Translations under genes and position numbers: made by a program | Assembly (NCBI RefSeq): GCF_011745365.1 | Contig: NW_024468918.1 | Coordinates: 698,488 to 762,487 of the forward strand | Source: Cryphonectria parasitica EP155 | Lineage: Eukaryota; Ascomycota; Sordariomycetes; Diaporthales; Cryphonectriaceae | Length of the DNA stretch: 64,000 nucleotides | Reading direction: 5' to 3' | In this document: positions 33,182-44,185 of the stretch, one piece after another | Position numbering within the stretch: position 1 is the stretch's first letter | Layout of the letters: the number at the start of each line of letters is the position of its first letter | Notes under the pieces: generated by a model | The model's input: the letters and a program-made list of their open reading frames with translations, nothing else | Databases searched by the model: none | Told to the model about the DNA's origin: nothing

Positions 33182-36100
33182 CTAAGCTAACTCCCTTCTC
33201 AAACCCTCCCTCCAAGCTTGAACCCAGGTCTAGCTCACGAGAACTCCTTGCTCGAGGCATCAGCAGATATAGCTGGATTGCAATGCTAGGAATGCAAGCT
33301 CGATTATCAGTTAGAAGAAGAGAAGATATAGCAGCAGCTAAGAAGCAAGCGTGCTCGCTTAATACTACTCCAGAGCAGCAATATCAGCCCGGAGCCCTAG
33401 CCAGCTAGCTTTAGCTCTCTTAGCACCCTTCCTGTGCTGATCCCTTCAGAGGCACTCTCAATAGCGCCTGCACAGCTATATTGCAGCTTGCTAGCTCTTA
33501 TATATAAGAGGGGATTGTATATGGAGTTGAAGATGTTTTTATACAATCTGCAGTACTATTTCAATATCTGCTGCTTAATTAATGAAGCGGATAAGATGGA
33601 ATATACAGTATACTGCTTGAAAAACAATTCCAAGCAGGATTGGATCAACTATATCGCTTACCAGGAGAAGGAACAGCATAAGCTTATTCTTATCATCTTT
33701 GAAGAACTCGAGTTCTTTCTGAAGAACCAGTTAGCCAATCCTACTATCTGCACTATTACTGCTGCAGCAACGCTTGCAAGCATTGCTCAAAGCAAGAGCA
33801 AATCAGTAATAAGCTTCGTATGCTAGTACCAGAAAGCAGAGCTTGAATCTTCCTATTCTAATACTAAGCAACACTATATAATAGCTATTCTTATACGTTT
33901 CAGACTAGAGATTCGTATTGCTATTAGTATGCAGATAATGCTTCTAAGCAGCTGAAATGCTCTGATTAGCTTAGTATAATGTATTGAATCCGCTTAAGGG
34001 ATAGTTGCTAACTCTCAACCTGCTATCAAGATGCTCCTAAGCAGCAGCTCAGGAACTGCTATCCTCTTATATTATAGCTATTATAGCTATAGCAAGTTAA
34101 GCTATATAGCAAGGAACTGCACAGCTCTGCATAGTTCTCAGGCACTTCTCCTTACAAGCACTCAAGCTTCATCAATGCATCCTCAGATAGTTAATAATAA
34201 CTTTGCCTGCTGTTACAACTATTAGAAAACAAGCCATTTTGCTAATCTATGCTCAGAGCCTCAACGAAACATCTGTTATACCTGCAATAAGCCAGGCCAC
34301 TATAGTTCCAGTTGCTTAGAAGCAGAATGTTGAATTTGCAGAAAGAAGAAGCATACAGCAAACAGCTGCAAGCAAGCTAACAAGATAGCAACAGCTATGC
34401 AATAGAGCTGAGGAAATGCTGAGCGGAAGCTTCGCTAGCTCACTATTCATGCAAAGCTGTTGCTCGGAAATAAAAGAAAGCATATATATGAATTAGTTGA
34501 CTTGGAAGCAGAGGAGAACCTGATCAACCGCTGCTTAGCTGAAGCTCTAGCGCAGAACCAACCTTTTGAAGCATGCTTCAGGCTCATCTCAATTAACTAA
34601 AGAGCTATCATCACATATAGCAGCTGCTCTATTAATATAAAGATTATAGATAGCTTAGGAATATTCAGGAAGCAGCGCTATTACTTTGTAATAGCAGATA
34701 TTAGCTAGCTCAGCCTGATTCTGAGATTCTCGTAGCTTAAGATCATTAATCCGATAATATAATAGGATATGAAGCAATAAAGATTTCCTTTCTAGCACTC
34801 CCAGATTCAGCTCTGCACTATAGCGAAAGAGCTTGAGAGAGCAAGAGTTGCTTTTGCAGCATATTACTACCCAAGCTTACCAAACCTACTCCTCGAGGCT
34901 GAGCCAGAAGATGTAGCGCTAGAGCTGCGCTTGCTCTCTAAGTACTGCAACTTTATTAATCTATATATAGAGAAAGCATTAAAGTTGCTTGTACTTCATA
35001 CTGATATCGATTATTGTATCAAGCTTGAAGAGAAAGCAAGACTGCTCTGGGAGCTTTTGTATGCTCTCTCTGCAGCTGAATTAGAAGTGCTTAGAAAATA
35101 CTTGGAGAAGATGCTAGCTAGAGAATGAATTCAACTCTTAATCAGCCCTGCTAATGCATTTATACTATTTATACTAAAGAAAGGAAACAAGCTATGCTTC
35201 TGTATAAACTATAGAGCATTAAATCGAATTATATGCAAGAATTATATCTTATTGCTTTTGATTGCTGAGATTCTTGATTGATTAAGCTATATACAAATCT
35301 ATATTAAGCTCAATCTTAAGGATGTATACTATCAGCTTCGAATCCGTAAAGAAAACGAGTGGAAAACTGCCTTCCATACGAAATACAGCTATTTCGAATA
35401 CTATATTCTGCTCTTTGGCTTTATCAACACCCCAGCTACATTCCAAGCATATATTAACAAAGCGCTAGCAGGCTTAGTAAATATAATCTGCATTATCTAT
35501 CTGAATAATATTCTAATCTATAATAATAATGCTAAACAGCATATAAGCTATATTCAAGAGATTTTGAAGCAGCTATAGTAATGAAAGCTATATCTCAATC
35601 TGAGAAAGTATAAGTTTAATATACAATAGATGAAATTCCTGAGCTTTGTAATATTCTCAGAAGAAATCAGTATAAACAAGAAGCGCATTATAGCTATTAT
35701 ACAGTAGCTGCTTCTGCATACTGTTTGCAATATTCAGATATTTCTTGAATTTACTGAATTCTACTATCAATTTATATAGAACTACTTCAAAGTTGCTATA
35801 TTATTAATTGATTTTTTGCAAAGCAGCAGTATAGATATAATTGCATTCTCAAATTGTGCTTGAATAGCTTTCAAGATTCTAATCATGCTCTTTATAACAG
35901 CTCTATTGCTATACTATTACAATGCTGCATTACTAATAAGGATTGAAACGAATGCTTCTGCTTTCGCTATAGAAGCTGTGCTAGCTTAGCTGTTTCAAAG
36001 CTGCTAGTATTCAATTGCCTTTCATTCAAAGAAGCTCTCTTCAACAGAAATATAATATAGCATAAGAAATATCAAGCTGTTAGCTATTATAAATGTTATA

Positions 36101-38221
36101 TCAAACTAGCAGTATTATTTATTATATCTGCTTAAGCTTATACTCATTCTTACAAACTATCTCAACTTGCAATACTAGAAGACTAAACAGAAGCTATCTG
36201 CCTGCTAGTTGCACTAGCTGAACAATCTCAGCATATATAACCTCATCATCCAATACCATTCCAGCAAGTTCAATCTAGCTAATGGATTATTCAAGCAGCT
36301 AGATCACTAGAAGAGAGAGAAAGCTGAGCAGAAGCTGCAAAGCTCCAGCAATTTCATTACAATAGAGAATCTAAAGAATTAGAAAGAATCTTATATTAGT
36401 TATATTCGAAGAGTAAGAGTAAAGCAAGCAGCAGATCTGAATATCTCCTGTTTTCGAGTATATGCTCTTTGCTATTCAAGCAAGAGCGCAGAGTTTGAGC
36501 AGATAGCAGATCTGAATATCTTCTGTTTTCAAGAGTATGCTCTTCACTATTCAAGCGAAAGTGCAGAGTTGAAACGGAGTATCCGCTTAGCAACTAATAT
36601 TGCTTGAATATTGAATTGCAAACTAACTACTCTTCTGCGCTTAGCAGTAGAGCGAAGCATAGCAATAGCGCTGGAGCAGCTTGCAGAGCTAATAAGAGCG
36701 CATCTGCTATAATTATAACAAGAAAATGTTTTTATTCAGATGAAAGCTTAATGCAAGAAGCGAATATGCAGCTCTACAGCTAATATAGAGCTATAGCAAG
36801 TTATCAAGAGCTTGCTATGCTTCAGAGAATGTATATTTGTGCTAAACTATTTATTAATTTGCAAGAAGCTTTTGAAAGTATACTATGATAATTCAATAGC
36901 TAGCTATCTCAATATAGCTAAATTTACTAAGATGATTTCTTATTATTACTATTAAAATGTATTAGTTAAGAATATAAAGAAGCATATTAATACATATACA
37001 GTATGCTAGCAGATAAAAACGAGGAAACAATGCTTATATAGCTTGCTTAGTTTCTTATCACTAGCAACTTGCTTATAAGCTGAGATATTAATAAACTTTA
37101 TCACTAATCTGCTTGAATTCATCAGTTTTTATAATAAAGCTTATAATGCTATTCTAATGATTATCAACAGATATTCGAAGTATACTCTGTATATTCTAAT
37201 AATAATACAGCTTACAAACAGCAGCTTAGCAGATATTATACTATAGTATGTATATTAGTTCTACAGTATTCCTGAGAGCATTATATCAAATAGAGAGAGC
37301 TTCTTTACAAGCTACTTCTGAACTAACTTCTGCTTCCATCTGAGAATCAAGCAATACTTAAGCACTGCATTTCATCTTCAAATAGATAAATAGATCAAGC
37401 AGCAGAATTAGAACTTCGAACAATACTTCCATATTTATTACAGCCTTTCTCAAGCAAATTGAATGCAGCACCTACTCCTTGCATAGATAGTATATAACAG
37501 CGCAAACTATAGCGAAATAGAATCATTACTTGCTATATTGCTTTACAGATTCCAACTAACAAAACCAATAAATATTAATATGCAGCGCTCAAGCTACATT
37601 TCCAAGATTTCAGAGCAGCTCAAAAATCTTGCTAAAGCTTATAAGAAAGCTCAGAAAAGCTTCAACTATGCAAGATAAGTATATATCAGATAATATAACA
37701 AATGCTATACTAATAAAAGATTCTCCTTTAGCAATCTTATTCTTGTTTCAGCTAAACATTTATACTAAAAAAACGTTAATAATAAACTAGCAAACAAATA
37801 TCTTAGCTCTTTTTAAGTACTGAAGATCATAAGAGTATATAGACTAGCATACAAGCTTGAATTGCTAGCGAAATACAAGGTTTATAATATCTTTCCAATC
37901 ATAGCTCTAAAGAATTTTAATAAACAAGATAGAAAAGAGCTCGAGGCGCATTCTGATATTAATCTCGAGAAAGAAGCGTATTGGAAGATGAAAGCTATTC
38001 TAGCATACCGAGAGCTATCTAGGAATTGCTAATTCCTCATACATTGGAAGGAATATAGCAGCAATAAGAATTCATGAGAACTATAAGCATTTATTGATAA
38101 TAAACTATTGATCAAAGAATACGAAGTACAGTTAAAGCAGTAATAATGCAGCGCAGAAGCTGCTTAGTTTTCAATTGGAAAACTAAAAACTCTTATATAG
38201 CTTATCCACTCGAGAAGTTAG
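33182..38221 (+). pseudogene. T7 gag-pol, single frame
   Basis: All domains are in the same frame, so gag and pol are one ORF. The start is uncertain; an uninterrupted stretch begins at 33434. Gag ends in two knuckles, CYTCNKPGHYSSSC (34274-34315) and C-ICRKKKHTANSC (34328-34369; the second residue is a stop). RT box YLNN (35498-35509) for YLDD; RNase H ETNASAF with Asp to Asn (35951-35953). Integrase with LQID and a Gln/Glu-rich region near 37370-37420. Chromodomain EKEAYWKMKAILAYRELS and FLIHWKEYSS near 37967-38090. In-frame stops are fewer than in family 1 copies but numerous. Stop TAG 38219-38221. Confidence 0.84.
36431..36580 (+). repeat. In-frame 75-bp tandem duplication in T7 pol
   Basis: Units 36431-36505 and 36506-36580 begin GCAGATCTGAATATC and encode ADLNISCFRVYALCYSSKSA and ADLNIFCFQEYALHYSSESA. 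The period is 25 codons, located between RNase H and integrase. The units differ by point changes, so the duplication predates much of the mutation. Confidence 0.85.
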
Positions 38222-38549
38222 CAATGCTTCTGCATTGTAACAATCAGTGCTAGTTATTTCTTATGCTGTAAAAGTATGCTCACTTACTCAGAGTTTTTAA
38301 AGAGATTATCCTTCCTCTTCAGAAGCCGCCTCAGAGAGCTTGCAAGCCGCCTCAGCTAATATCTCCAGAGCGCTGATACTGCGCTGGAGCAGTAACATCA
38401 ACTCCTTGCTCAAAACGGGGATAGGAAACGCACTGATTACTAGCGCAGAAGCAGCGCTTACAGAATGCATCAGCTAGAGGATATCTTGCAAGTCCTCGTT
38501 AGTCAGCTCTCAACCAAAAGCACATGCATCATTCAGAGCTAAGCCTGCT
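38222..38549. other. T7 region between gag-pol and antisense gene
   Basis: About 330 bp without a convincing frame. Contains GAGCGCTGATACTGCGCTGG and similar GC-moderate sequence. I see no motif here. Confidence 0.4.
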
Positions 38550-39246
38550 TCATATAGAAGCTATAGCAGCTTGTAAGCAATGCGGAAGACAAGAGAGAGC
38601 AGGGATAATACTACTTATAGAGTAGCAAGGATGATTATTGCTAGCATATCGAAAACAACAAGCATTAGAATCTATGATGAGTTAGCATGAGGAATAGTAG
38701 GATAGCAATAAGAAAGCTTGCTTATCTATTTAATTCTAGCATTGGATATTCAGCTTCTGGATGTAGCAGTGCATGTACTCCTGGCACCAGCCTGCTGAAG
38801 GGCGTACTGCATTCAGCTCTGCAGGAATCTTCTTCCTCTTGATAGCCTAACAATATTAATACAACGCTATATATACAGTATATCTGAGTACTCACAGAGG
38901 CTGTAAGAGTGACGGGAGGAGGGACCCCCGGGGAGGGAGTTGCAAGGGACTCGGGCGGAGGCGAGAGAGAGGGCGAGAGCGAGGGCGAGGGAGAGGCCCT
39001 CTTGCGCTTCTTGCTGGCAGGGGCCTTGCAGCCACTACGCCGACCGCTGCAGCGGCTACAAGAAGGAGGGAATGAGAGAGCAGTGGGGATATCAGAGAGC
39101 AGAGAGTGGCGGGGAGAGAGTATCGCGTTAACAGCACTGGAGAAGGCATTGCTAGCTTCCGAAGCCTTAGGAGCAGTCTAACTCTCAGAAACCTCAGAGG
39201 CTAGCGCAGCTTTCCCAGATGTATTAATAGCAGTAAAAGAAGACAT
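38550..39246 (-). pseudogene. T7 antisense Cys-rich gene with candidate intron
   Basis: ATG at 39246-39244 opens MSSFTAINTSGKAALASEVS; one TAG (CAG to TAG) at 39180-39178. Then a long open stretch: FPPSCSRCSGRRSGCKAPAS, a basic KKRKR cluster, and a Ser/Pro-rich segment. A candidate intron of 49 nt (38895 to 38847, GTGAGT ... TTGTTAG) joins in frame to AIKRKKIPAELNAV and WCQEYMHCYIQKL. More Cys-rich sequence follows (CCFRYASNNHPC, PHCLQAAIASI) to TGA 38552-38550, with three further RIP-type stops. The reading is analogous to the family 1 antisense gene. The basic cluster could be a nuclear localisation signal. Function unknown. Confidence 0.58.
38890..39130. other. GC-rich island in T7
   Basis: About 240 bp of GC- and CpG-rich sequence (for example GGGCGAGAGCGAGGGCGAGG) in an otherwise AT-rich window. 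It lies within the antisense gene, covering its Cys motif and Ser/Pro-rich part. It appears to have escaped the mutation that shaped its surroundings. Confidence 0.9.
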
Positions 39247-39739
39247 CTGCAATGAATTAGCTTTTATATAATGCTTCAGAAGATAGAGATATATATATCA
39301 TGCTGTTGCTGCTATTATTATTATTGTTGCTGCTGCTGCTACTGTAATAGCTAAGGGAAGGGAAAACAGAAAGAGAGAGAGATTCAGGCATGAGAGCGAA
39401 ATAAGAGATAACAGTGCTCTACTAGCACATACATTCCAAGCAATCCTATTATCTAGCTCTAGAAGCTATTCCGAGATTGCAGTAGTATGAATAACTATAC
39501 CAAGCTGCACAGTCTTTATAACTACGCTGCATCTGCACTGCGCTAGCGCTGGAGCAACCTTCACAACATCACATAACTTACCAGCGGAGAGAAACTTGGC
39601 TCTTTAGAGCAAGGCATCCCAACAACAAGAACCAACTGATAAGAGGATTATTAATAAGTATGAAGGGATCTATGGGTTTGCGCGAGAGCAGCTCGGGCGC
39701 GTAGTTCCTGGGGACAGAAACCTGGAAGAGAGAGGATTC
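39247..39739. other. T7 3' internal region, no gene seen
   Basis: Contains a triplet microsatellite (GCT/ATT type, about 39301-39348) and otherwise no frame or motif I recognise. It would include the upstream region of the antisense gene. Confidence 0.6.
39724..39736 (+). promoter_or_regulatory. T7 polypurine tract
   Basis: GGAAGAGAGAGGA, three bases before the 3' LTR at 39740, in the expected position for the plus-strand primer. Confidence 0.68.
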
Positions 39740-40049
39740 TGTCAGAGCTTGTATATGCACAAAGGAAATAGGTAGCCTTTGCAATCCCTGGTAGCGGTCC
39801 AGAGCTGCTGCAAGGGCTTCGCTCTGAAGCAGTGCTCTCGTACGATGCTGCGTGGCCATTAGGCTATTGTCATCCCATCTAGTCCAGGCCAATTGTGTAC
39901 ATAAGGGAAAGGGGAACAATAGATTCAGCAGCGAAAAAGAGGAGGAGGGAGATAGGTTCAGTAGTTCCTTTGAATGGAAGCATCAACAGAGCGGCTTGGG
40001 AGCAGCTTACACCCCTTCACCTCACTTGTGTGCTCTTTTTACCCTGACA
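39740..40049 (+). repeat. T7 3' LTR
   Basis: 310 bp, TGTCAGAGCTTGTATATGCA to CCCTGACA, partner of 32742-33051. Confidence 0.95.
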
Positions 40050-40054
40050 GTTAA

Positions 40055-41559
40055 CTAGAGAGATTTTTCGTAGAATTTTGAATAGTTCTAGTTTCTTGTA
40101 ATCAAGTTTGTTGCTAAGCTTGATTATTTTAATATTTTTGCAAAGTAGGTATACTTTATTTCCTTTCTGTAGGATTAGTTTCTTAATTCTTTTGAAGTTT
40201 GCATAGTATATTATTTGTTCTTGAACAAATTGTAGTTCTAACTGAAGTTTTTCTTGAATCTTCTTGATTTTTCTAATTCTTTTGTTTGCAGCTTCTGCAT
40301 CTACTTCTTGCAATGCCTTGTAATAAGCTATTAAATTGTATCTATAGAGTATAAAGAATAGTGATTTCTTTATTATGCTTATATTCATGCTATTATAAGC
40401 AAACTATATAAAAAGCAATAGATTAATTCAATTATTCTATTCCTGGTTAATATAGTATTATAAGTACTGTTTAATAATCTGATTTATTCTTTCTGTTTGT
40501 TCATCTATTTGCAAGTAGAATGCTATAAACATTCTGTAATATATTCCAAGCTGTTTCATAAGTAAAGTTCAAAACTTTGAATTGAACTTTCTATTTCTAT
40601 TAGAGATTACTTCTTCTAGTATGCTGTAGTTAGCAATGATTATTCTGAGAAATGCATATGCGAGTTCTTCTGCTGTACTGCTTTTCTTATAGAGAAGAAA
40701 ATAAGCATATTTACTCAGTTTGCAAATTACTATTAGAATGCTATTATATTGCATCTTAGTTAAAGATTCTTGTAAGAAAGATAGCTTGATAATAAAGTTT
40801 AGATTAATAGATTGCTAAATAATTATAAGTATTAGTAGGAAGTATAGTAGTTTGTAAAGCTTATATCTTTCTGTTTTATTCTTCTTGCAGCTATTGTATT
40901 ATTATAAGATATTCTTAATTCTTTTTCTAAAGCTTAATAGATTTTAGTATTTTTTGATATATTTATAAATTGCTCTAATTCTCTGATATTCATATGCTAA
41001 TATGCTGTATATATCTTTAATATATTTATTTTGTTTATCTGGAATTATTAATTCTAAATCTTTTTCTGAAGATTTAATTCTAAAAGCAGCATTCAGTTCT
41101 CTGTACGCATTAACAAGATTTCCCAACTTGTTTTAAGCAAAGATATTCTATATATCTGAGGAATCTGTATTTCGATAATCTGATCTTCTGCTAAGAGCAT
41201 TTGCTTATCTGTTTTCTGAGCTTTTGTAATATACAATCTTGAAGTCGAATTGTAAAAGAAATTCTGCTTATCTAACTTGTTATTTATTCAAAACTTTGAT
41301 TGTTATAAATGTAGTTAGATTTTTGTAATCTGAGCGCATTATGATTGGATGCTATATACTAATGAGATAGTATTGCTATTTCTCAAAGGCTTTTATTATT
41401 GCTATAAGCTTCTGATTAGAGATTCTGTAATTGATTTCTAGCTCGTTCAATTTCTTCAAGAAGTTGCTTACAATTCTTAAACATTCTTAATCATTTTGCT
41501 AATCAAGTTATTCTCCGAGTATATATCCTAATATATCAGTTTCAATTTCAAAAGGCTTG
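40055..41559 (-). pseudogene. T6 pol, integrase and RNase H part
   Basis: Continues the minus-strand pol after T7: integrase C-terminal region, catalytic core, zinc-finger region and the start of RNase H. Local open stretches remain, such as 40569-40754 (integrase core, SKYAYFLLYKKSSTAEELAY). Ends at the T8 insertion site GCTTG (41555-41559). Confidence 0.83.
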
Positions 41560-42023
41560 TATTATAACTCATCCAACATGCAGATCATCAGCCAGAATAC
41601 CCGGAACAACTGTTCGAAAAGACAGAGAAGAATTCAATATCTTAAAAACTAAAGCTTACATAAGCAAGAATTAGGATTACAGAATCAGAATGGATCAGTA
41701 GCTGATCTATAGTAATCCGGATCAGTTGGATTATTCAGATAATCCAAGAAATCTAATAACCAATACTACTAACAGAACTGAAAAGCTGAATATATAAGAA
41801 TATATTCATTCCCATTAAATAAATCTTATATATAGCTTTTCAGTTATTAATCTAAGTATTCAGTTTTATATACTAAATAGCTCCAAAGATAATAAATACT
41901 TGTATTACTTATTAAAACTTGTATAGTTCTGTATTCAAGAACTTGATATTTTAATACTGCTCTTATTAGCATAAATCTCTTTGTATATTTAGAAATCTTT
42001 GGATTGCTATAGTACTTATTACA
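41560..42023 (+). repeat. T8 5' LTR (type beta)
   Basis: 464 bp. The outer U3 edge is well preserved (CAGAATACCCGGAACAACTG). The inverted-repeat arms around the TATA box have changed together: GAAAAGC and GCTTTTC instead of GAAGAGC and GCTCTTC. Confidence 0.93.
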
Positions 42024-42069
42024 TTTTAATAACTCTTATTCAAGAATGGTTCAGTATTACTTCTTAAGC

Positions 42070-44185
42070 AATATAGAATATAATAGCTTTTCTAGAAATC
42101 TCTTTATTCTTATATACCCCTACTTAGAAAGAACTAATTAATTAGATATATCAGCTTATTCAGTATATTCAGAATCTACGCAAACAATAGCAGGCTTAGA
42201 GCGCTATTATTGCTAACTAGCAAGCTTAGCTAGCTTAACAAGCTCAGCAGACACAATTTACTTCTATAATTACTAGTAGTGCTGAGAAAGCATATAAGAT
42301 GAACAAATCTGCTATATATAATAGCAATCAAAAGATGCTATATAGATTTCTTATCTACTGCAAAGCATATTTCCTGTATTACAAGACTCAGTTTACTAAG
42401 AAATCTGAGAAAATTATTCTTATAGAAACTCATTTCGAAAAGAATGCTCTTATCTAATACAAGCCTTCTCTATACAATTACTTGAAGTATCAGAATAATT
42501 CCGATATATATACTCAGAGTACTAAGAATATATTTAATTCTTTTAAAAGCTTTAAGAAAGCTTTCAAAGAAATCTTTGATAATTCTAACGAAGAATATAC
42601 TACAGCTTAGCAGCTCATAAATCTTAAGCAAACTAAATCAGCTTCTACTTATATAATTAGATTTAAGCAATTCTTAGCACAACTTCCATAGAAAGATAAG
42701 AATCTTATAAAGTATTATTATAAGAAATTCAAGAATAATATTAAAAATGAAATCTTCAAGTAGAATTAGCTAGAAAACTTTGCAATATTCTCTAATCAAG
42801 CTATCTGCATTAATAACTATCTATATGAATAATGAATAAAGAAGTTTAAGAAGAAAGAAAGCTAGATTTAGAGATTTCCAGCTAATATAAGCAAGAAACT
42901 CCAAAATAAGAATAGCAGTTGATATAGCAGTATAGCTTAGAATAGCATTATACATGCTAATTTTATGGAACTTAATATAGCTAATAAGCAGTATAGCAAG
43001 AAGAATAGTATTACTTGCTATAACTGCAATAAATAAGAATATATAGCATGCAATTGCTATTAATTCTAGAAAAATAAATAGCAATTAGTTTAGAAAGAAT
43101 GCTAGATAAATATTACTTAATAATAAGAATTCAATTAATTGAGCAAAAACATTCTCTTGAAGCAAGTATTGAACTCTATTAATTATGAAAGTTTTAGCTG
43201 AATATTCTATTATAATAATAATTGCTTAATATATCTTTCGAGTAAGAAAGATTTAGAATAATTCTCTTAGAAACCTAAGCGCTATAAGCAGATAGCAACA
43301 GCAGAGCGAGGGTATATGCTCAGCACAACTACGAGCAGCAACAACTTGAACTGCTCTGATATTACTGAACAAAGTATTCAGGCACTGGAGAAAGAGCTTA
43401 ATAATAATGCTCTTCGCTATTCCTTATCATCTGTACTAGATACTATAATCAGAGAAATGAATAAAGGATAATACTCTCTTAGTTATTAGTATAAATATCT
43501 AAATAATACTGAAAATGCTTTTCAAGCAATGGAAAGATTAAGCTAGAACGAATAATCTAATGATTTATTGAAATTTCCTGTAAACAATAAATTCAAGAAA
43601 TCTATAAGAAAGTTTCCCTTCAGTATTGAATAAAATAAGAAAACAACATGAATTGAATATTTTGTTTATAAAATAGAACTAGAGAAGCTCTTTATCTGCA
43701 TTTCCTTGCAGAATATTGAAGTATAAGAAAATGAGAACTTTCGAATTAGCTTACTTTACAATCTATATTACGAACTAGCTTGAATCTCCTGCATTTATTA
43801 TAGCTGCAGAATGCATTTCTCAGATAAAGTATAATATAAATAGTTTTCTATTAGAGAACTAGAATAAATTCTTTAAGCTATTAAAGAATAGAAACTCTGC
43901 TTTAGAGAGATTTTCAATAGATAATACTATAATGTATATATTGAACTATTAGATAACTGCTTTATGCAATATATAAATAAAAAAATAAAATAATAGTAGT
44001 ATAAAATAATACTCTATATAATTTATATCAATAACAAGATTTGCAATTAGCATTAACAGAAGAAAGATTAGAAATAATAATAATATAAGCAAAAGCAAGC
44101 TAAGAAGCTTGCTTGAGAAGCAGCAAAGCAAGCTTAGAAGAATAAGCAGTTCTCAATAAACTCAAAAGAACAGAATTGCTTGTAA
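42070..44185 (+). pseudogene. T8 gag
   Basis: Same architecture as T4 gag, with the knuckle near 43015-43060 and the Lys-rich tail near 44095. Stop TAA 44183-44185. More heavily broken than T4. Confidence 0.76.

Larger units (their letters stand above)
32742..40049 (+). mobile_element. T7: complete forward Ty3/gypsy element, family 2
   Basis: LTRs of 310 bp (32742-33051 and 39740-40049) and exact GTTAA duplications (32737-32741, 40050-40054). Total 7308 bp. One gag-pol frame with two zinc knuckles, RT, RNase H, integrase and chromodomain, then 1.5 kb with an antisense gene and a GC-rich island. It is less mutated than the surrounding T6. Confidence 0.95.

Noticed and set aside
38892..39181. 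Three overlapping open frames in both strands of the GC-rich island of T7
   Set aside because: High GC makes all frames open. Only the frame with ATG 39246 and the CSRC-C motif extends beyond the island.
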